Positions 57,966 through 64,000 of a DNA stretch of 64,000 nucleotides are shown here, one piece after another. The DNA is taken from positions 1,583,355 to 1,647,354 of the forward strand of contig NW_003101674.1 of NCBI RefSeq assembly GCF_000003855.2, read 5' to 3'. This DNA is from Blastomyces gilchristii SLH14081 (lineage: Eukaryota > Ascomycota > Eurotiomycetes > Onygenales > Ajellomycetaceae). The notes below the pieces were generated by a model that ran no database searches, was not told the origin of the DNA, and worked only from the letters and a program-made list of their open reading frames with translations. Numbering within the stretch: position 1 is the stretch's first letter; every line of letters begins with the position of its first letter. Both the position numbers and the translations under genes were made by a program.

Positions 57966-60900
57966 AATTAAAATAAGAATTTGAGAAGTTATGAACAGAG
58001 TTAGTAATAGTCTTCTTCTTAAGAGTCTTGAAACTGATATCTGAATCTGTTACTTCTCGGATGAAAATGCTTGCTTGTGAGAAGAGACTATGCTGTAATA
58101 CTGCTGTCTCACAAGTATAGAAAGTATTGATGCACTCAGAATCTCAGGTTACTGCAGTATTTCTAAAGCTCACAGAGTGAATAAGTTAAGTGATAAAAAC
58201 TGAGAATCTACTCTTATAATAAGCAGAGTATAAGAACTCAGATCTGAGAACTGAGAGATTATAAGAGTCATCTTTGAATTGCAAGATCTCTTCAGAATCT
58301 GAAGAAGATTTACAGAAACTGTGATTATTACAGATGTCACAGATAACATGTACTTAAGACTTGTATAACTTCAAAGATATAATCTGTACATAGCTATCTG
58401 CAAGTCAGGTTTATACTTTCAATCAGTGTTGATAGACTCACTTACAGAGATAGAATCAGTTGATGCTACTGAGTTAATTAGAGAAGACAAGCTGATCTAT
58501 ATAATAACTTTGAAAATGTCTGAGAACTTCACAGTCATGAAAACTGAGCTTCAGATATCAGAGAAATACTGACATCTTACAGAGATATTCAGCTTAGCAA
58601 AGATAGCTGAGCTTTCTTCTCACTGTAAGAAGAATCTAGTAATAGATTTAATAGAAGAGTAGAAATTCTTCTGAGAATTAATCTATAAGCTCTTTCATTA
58701 TAAGACAGAGATCTTACAGATCAATATAAAGAAAAATTCAAAGAATGACTTTATCTGATCTTCACAGATCTTCACAGAAGTCTCTATGATATTTATAAAG
58801 AAGAAGAATGAAGATTTCAGATTGTATATAGACTACTATAATCTGAACTTTAAAATAATAAAGAGTTACTATTCTCTTTCTCTGATTGAAAATGTGATTA
58901 ATCATCTTATGAAAGCTGTCATATTCACACAACTGAATATGATTAATATATATATATAACTGTAAATACAGTCTGAGAATGAATGAAAGACTGTCTTTAG
59001 AACTGTACTGAGATTATTTAAATATCTAGTGATGTCTTTTAATTTAACTAATACTCTCACAGCATTTCAGTCTTTCATTAATAAAATACTTCATATATAT
59101 CTGAATATCTTTATAATAATATATCTGAATAATGTGATAATATACTTCATAAAGAAGAAAGAACACACTGAGTATATACAAAGTATATTAAAGATCTTAG
59201 ATAAGACAGAACTGTATATTAAGCTTATAAGGTATTACTTCAGTGTTTGTTAGATTAATTTTCTAGAATATATAATTACTGCAGATGATATTCAGATAAA
59301 ATCTATATAAGTTAAGACTATTCTATTATAATCAGAGTTGACTAGTATTTATAAGATTCAGATCTTTCTGAGCTTTGTGAATTTCTATAGACAGTTTATC
59401 TTTATATTTATAAGAATCTTCTTAGCCCTTACAGACATACTGAAGAATAGAAATAAGAAGAAGTCATCTTATAAACAGAGAATAAAAAGATTGTTAAGAA
59501 GAGAGAGCTGTAAGAACTTTCTTATCTTAAAAGCTTATAAGATCTTTATAAGATTGAAATAGATATTCATAGATACAGTGATACTGTTTCACTTTAATCT
59601 CTTACTCTTAATCAGATTGAAGATAGATATCTTCTTCTTTATAATTTCAGAAATAGTCTTGTAATTACAGCTAAATAAGAACTGAGTTTCAGTAATCTTT
59701 TTCTTATAAAAGATGTAATCTGTGAAGATTAACTATAATATTCATGATCAAGAGTTTCTTATAATAGTGAAATTCTTTCATCACTAATATCACTACTTTG
59801 AGAATCTTGTAATAGTGATTACTGTTAGAACTAATCATAACAGCTTATAATAGTTTACTTCAATTAAGAAACTCTTATAGCAGCAGATTCACTAGACTCA
59901 GAGACTGAGTGAGTTCTAATTCAAGATAGAGTATATTAAGAAAACTAAGAACTCAGTAAACAGACTCTCTTATAGATCAGACTATATTAAGAAGATCAGA
60001 GCAACAGATATAGAGAGATTAGAGAAGATAGAAAAGCTTCACAGAATACTCAGACTGAGTGTTATAAAGAGATTGACTAAAGAGTCTCTCAATTCTCTAT
60101 GAGAGAAGAGAAGAGAGAGAGAAAAGAAGTCTGTATAACTACTCTCTATAATACTGAGAGTCAATACTCTGAGAATCTCTGTAAGAATTCTTGAAGAGAG
60201 TATCTATAATCTGAAGAGTTTACAGACTTTAAGAAGTACTGTGAAAGATCTGATATAAGAAGAAATAGAGTATAAGTCTTTATAAGATCTTCTATTCAGA
60301 TTATCTAAACTGTAACTGAAGAATAAATATACTTAGTATATTCAGAAACTACTTACAGCAGAGATTAATTCTGTAGAAATAAAGCATTAAAAAGACTTAA
60401 ATAATCTCTTACAAAGAGAGAGTCAGATTTATATATCTATAAATGAGTTTCTATATATAGAACTTATTAAAAGATATTATAACTCTTCTCTAGTAAGTCA
60501 TTTTACAGATACTAGAACTTATGAGTTGCTTATAAGAAAATACTTCTGACTGAAGATATAAGAACTTATAAAGAAGATAATGAATTCTTATACTATTTAT
60601 CAGAGTTCATGAGTAGTATGATTCAGATTATATAGAGAACTTACTTCTCTACTTATTCTGTAGAAACCTTGAAAACAGCTAGAAATGAATACTCTTATAA
60701 GTCTCTCTGAAAGTAAGAATATATATAATGCCTGCTTTAACAGTATACTGATGATAGTGAATTACTTTATCAAGATAACACACTTTATACTCATCTGTAA
60801 GAACTAAAAGTCAAAGAATTTGACTCATATCTTCATTTATAATATGATTGGATTATATGAGTTGTTTGTGAACATTGTCTCAGATAAAGAATTAATTTTT

Positions 60901-61765
60901 ATAGAGAAGTTCTGATCTGATCTGATAACTATACTGAAGATCTTATAAGATCTAAGCACAGCTTTTTATTAACAGACAGATAATCAGATAGAATATTTAA
61001 TAAGTATATTAAAATAGTATCTGTGATACTTTATTAATTATAATTAGAATGACTGAGTGTATTAATTACTACTTACAGAGTTTGTATACAACAACTTAAA
61101 ACATGTCAGTACAGATAAAACTCTTTTTAAGATACTCACTGAGACTCATCTGCAGATGATCTTGATAAATCTGTGAGAGTATACTATAGAGTGTGATAAT
61201 ATCTGTGAACAGCCTGAGAGAATTCAGAATATTTAGAAGAAAATCTGTGAATTCTTGAGAAAGACTCAAGAGTATCAGAAGAGATACTATGACTTTAAGT
61301 ATATTATAAAGAGTTTTAAGAAAGATGATAGAGTCTGACTAAGTCTAGAAAATATTATTATATAGAGATCTAGTAAGAAGCTGAATCTCTTACAGATAGA
61401 GTCTTATAAGATTATAAAAAAAGTTAGTTTATAGTTCTATAGATTAAAACTGTTATCTGAGTTATAGAGATATACAATGTTTTTTATATCTCTTTACTGT
61501 GTAAATATAAGAAATTTTCAGAAGAGAACTCTGTGACTCATTACTCTGTTTATAATATACTAGAGAGTAAAAGAGAATATTAGATTAAAGAGATTATTAA
61601 CTTAGAGAAGTGAGATTATAAGCTCTGATTCAAGATTCAGTAATAAGAGTATTCTGATAAGATAAATAAGTTCACTTGAAAATCATCTGAGTAGATAAGA
61701 CATCTGTAGAAGCTGAGACATAACTTTCATACTATAAATTCTGATAAGTCAGAATAATACAGTCT
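57966..61765 (+). pseudogene. Chromovirus A copy 2 pol with chromodomain
   Basis: Collinear with copy 1 (1-3785). The RT active site at 59122-59148 reads YLNN, the same double Asp-to-Asn change as copy 1. Two open stretches (59029-59253 and 59338-59562) are RT palm and connection. Integrase core at about 60710-61060, chromodomain at about 61575-61765 (IKEIINLEK...). Stops differ in position between the copies, so each decayed separately after insertion. Confidence 0.85.
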
Positions 61766-62131
61766 TTGCTAAGAATCTGATTATGATAAAGATATTAATA
61801 CTATCATTTATGAACTCTAATCTATAAGATAATAAGTTTCTACTGAGATAAACAGTCTGCAGTGTATACAAAGAAAAGAAGAAATTATATTCTTATTAAA
61901 GTTAAAAAATAAGAAAACAGAAACAGAATTATGAACATAATTTAAAGATTAATAAAGAAAAAATAAAGAAAACTCACACTTATATTCTTAATATCTGTAA
62001 TACTCAATCTCTTCACAACTACTAATTTCTCTCTTTAAAGAAGTAGAGAGTATTATATCTGTGATACAGACAATTGTTGTATTTAATACAAAGACTGTCA
62101 GAAATATATAGACTTCAGAGAAGCTGAATAT

Positions 62132-62700
62132 CTGTGTTTCGAAAGAACGTACGACTGTCGGATAATAACGCGGCTGCTTCCGAACTTGCTTACAAGTGTA
62201 AAAGGGGGCCATAGCGGCCACTAATTAATTTAGTGTACGATATTACAATATATAAGAAGCCAGCATACGCCTGTAATCGTACACTGGCAGGAAACCTTTG
62301 AATCACATCTGATAGCATGTCTAAAAACTGGTGAGAAGTGCAGGCTTCTTCAGAGTGTGATAATTTCATCTACAAAGCAATTTGTAGTTATCATATCAGT
62401 GTGATTCTAGAACATCTCAAAAGATAGCATACAAAGAGTAGTGAGTGAAAGAGCATCTGATTGATACTGCTTTGCTTATTAAGGGAAAACTCCACACCCA
62501 GGTGAATGCCACATACATAAACAGATGAGATGTGAGAAAGAGAGATGAGAGTGATGAATCAGATTCAAAGAAGACCACTCTTCACTCAAAGAAATAAAAG
62601 AAGAGAGTGACCACCACTGAAGTCATACAATGATAACAGAAATCATATAATAATATAGTGATAATGATACAGTGATATAATTATAGACATCATACAATTA
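62132..62700 (+). repeat. Probable 5' LTR and leader of the right-edge element
   Basis: GC-normal to 62340, then gradually AT-rich. Contains a ~13-bp inverted pair, GTGTACGAT...ATCGTACAC near 62232-62284. No second copy exists here, so the LTR call rests on position only. Confidence 0.45.
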
Positions 62701-62719
62701 ACAAGAAATCACTGAAATG

Positions 62720-64000
62720 AATATCTTCTCTAGTCAATATAAATAACACTCTTCTCTGCTATCTGAACTGAAAGATATGCAGAACCTCTCAGAGAATTTA
62801 CTTGAAACAGTAAGAAAAGCAGCTGAAACTGCTGAACTGGAATTGAAGCTCTGTACACATACAAGAATTCTAAACAAGATTGAGGCCTTGTATACATAGT
62901 GGCAGGCTGAGACAGAAGTTAAACAACAATTGACATTCACTGTGAATCAAGCATTCACTATGAAGAGCTTCATCAATGCAATTATCATCATTAATAAGAA
63001 TAGAGAAAACCAGATCTTAGATCTGCAGTAAGAGATTAAATGTTTATACAGACAGGTGACTATACTGAATCTGAAGATCTCATCATGATTGTTCACAATC
63101 TCTTCAGAAGTGTACATATCATCAGAGATCACTGTGTAGAATGAGAATCTGAGCATGAAATATATCAAGCTGAGAGATCTGCTGAAGTCATCAAGCTTCA
63201 ATGACAACTGAAAAAATAATGCTGTAATCAGCTGGCTAAGTCAGATACAATCATATTATCAGATTGAATATGAACTCACAGATAGACAGTGAATGAAATT
63301 TTAATAAGTCTTAAGATCTGCTGTGTTTCTATGCAGAAAAGTGAAGTCATTATAAATAACTAATAAAAAGATGAATCTTACAGACTCAGAGTAATATTCA
63401 TTGTCATAAATATAAAATAAGTTTTTCAAATGAATCTTACACAACTTTGAGAAAGTGAATGTGTGAGATAAGTGTTATAAATACTTCACTGAGTGTAGAT
63501 AAGTAGATAATCTTATATTATACTTCACACACTTCAGCTTATACTATCTCATATTAAATGAAGAGCTTTCAATATCTTTCTGTTTATAGATCTTCATTCA
63601 TGATCTTACACCTGAGTTAAAAGTGAAATGAAAATGCTTAATCTTATAACTAGATACAGTGAAAGAAGTGTATAACATTCTCATTGTATAAGAACAAGTG
63701 AGTCAATTACAACAGAAAATACTGCAATCAAGTATATCTCAGTGAAGAACAGATAATCAAACTTCTATAATACAAGTCACACATCTGAATATGATGAATC
63801 TAGATCTGAATATCATCACTAAAGCACTGAATTCTCTGAAAAAGAAATCCTCTGAGTGAAAATCTTAATATTATGAATATTGAGCTTGCTTCAACTGCAG
63901 ATGTTAAAATCATGATGTAAAAGATTACACACAGCATGCACAGTCAAGAGAAGCAAGAGAGTTAAAAAACTAGCAGAATCAGTGAGCTTGAAGACACTTA
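62720..64000 (+). pseudogene. Gypsy-type gag with degraded zinc knuckle
   Basis: One forward frame reads SLLSELKDMQNLSENLLE near 62753, then a coiled-coil rich in Glu/Lys, a gag-like helical domain (about 63420-63720) and a knuckle at 63887-63928: CFNC, a stop where Gly or Trp is expected, NHDVKDY. The last Cys has become Tyr. Stops are TGA/TAA/TAG at expected Trp or Gln. The minus-strand frames at 62734-62940 and 62947-63207 are shadows. Confidence 0.65.

Larger units (their letters stand above)
44871..62131 (+). mobile_element. Ty3/gypsy chromovirus family A, copy 2, split by LINE
   Basis: Its 5' LTR is in two parts (44871-44962 and 56694-56855) separated by LINE sequence with duplication TACACACAACT. 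It continues with gag (to 57965), pol (57966-61760) and part of the long 3' segment, then is interrupted at 62131 by another element. It aligns with copy 1 from 57965 onward and with LTR 5622-5880. The 5-bp sequence before the LTR is GATTT; the matching copy would lie beyond the window. Confidence 0.88.
62132..64000 (+). mobile_element. Further gypsy-type element, 5' end (LTR and gag)
   Basis: Interrupts chromovirus A copy 2 at 62131/62132. It begins TGTGTTTCGAAAGAACG with a GC-normal stretch of about 200 bp, which I take as the start of a 5' LTR (end perhaps near 62495). A gag reading follows to the right edge. Pol, 3' LTR and target duplication lie outside the window. Confidence 0.65.

Noticed and set aside
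62734..63207. Minus-strand open frames as coding
   Set aside because: The plus strand of the same segment reads as gag with a coiled-coil and leads into a zinc knuckle; the minus frames are shadows.

Overview
This window looks like a gene-free, AT-rich heterochromatic block from a filamentous fungus, most likely an ascomycete (Pezizomycotina). The basis is the mix of repeats: two chromodomain Ty3/gypsy families, Ty1/copia elements, a Tad1-type LINE with RNase H and a C-terminal zinc knuckle, a tRNA-headed SINE and two small TIR elements. Nearly all carry C-to-T and G-to-A hypermutation resembling repeat-induced point mutation (RIP). I see no host gene, no rRNA and no intact tRNA. I infer the lineage from element types and the mutation pattern and cannot name a species.

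Layout. 1-5880: 3' part of chromovirus family A, copy 1 (RT, integrase, chromodomain, 3' LTR). 5881-7740: unassigned. 7741-11690: copia copy 1, plus strand, cut off inside its reverse transcriptase. 11691-13426: reverse-strand gypsy-type gag fragment. 13427-13506: short GC-normal repeat. 13507-17207 and 30292 to about 31960: copia copy 2. It is split by chromovirus B copy 1 (17208-30291, minus, TSD TATCA). That element is itself split by a full-length LINE (19064-26662, TSD ACTGATAGAAGAT) and a SINE (26739-27110, TSD TTATTCAAGAATG). 31963-39598: 5'-truncated LINE copy 2, split by chromovirus B copy 2 (33256-38937, minus, TSD TTCTA). 39599-39842: inverted LINE 5'-end fragment. 39843-44870: copia copy 3, minus, split by a mariner-like TIR element (41075-42012, TSD TA). 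44871-62131: chromovirus A copy 2. Its 5' LTR is split by LINE sequence (44963-56682, minus, TSD TACACACAACT), which in turn carries chromovirus B copy 3 (45820-51462, plus, TSD GAAAC), a second SINE (53821-54190, TSD TTTCTCAAACAGTT) and a hAT-like element (55528-56033, TSD CTCACTAG). 62132-64000: start of a further gypsy-type element with gag.

The elements do not form pathways, but they relate to each other. LTR elements and LINEs supplied their own enzymes. The SINE ends in the same (AAT)n tail as the LINE and was probably moved by it. The two TIR elements encode nothing and needed a transposase from elsewhere. Junction duplications give an unambiguous order of insertion.

Mutation is patchy. 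Long elements are heavily altered, with TGA at expected Trp codons, TAA or TAG at expected Gln codons, Gly to Glu/Ser/Asp, and metal-binding Cys/His to Tyr. Short elements (both SINEs, the hAT-like element) and certain segments (the first ~490 bp of the LINE, ~380 bp of one integrase, the GC-rich half of several LTRs) are nearly normal. By eye the altered sites are mostly CpG and CpC rather than the CpA favoured by Neurospora RIP.
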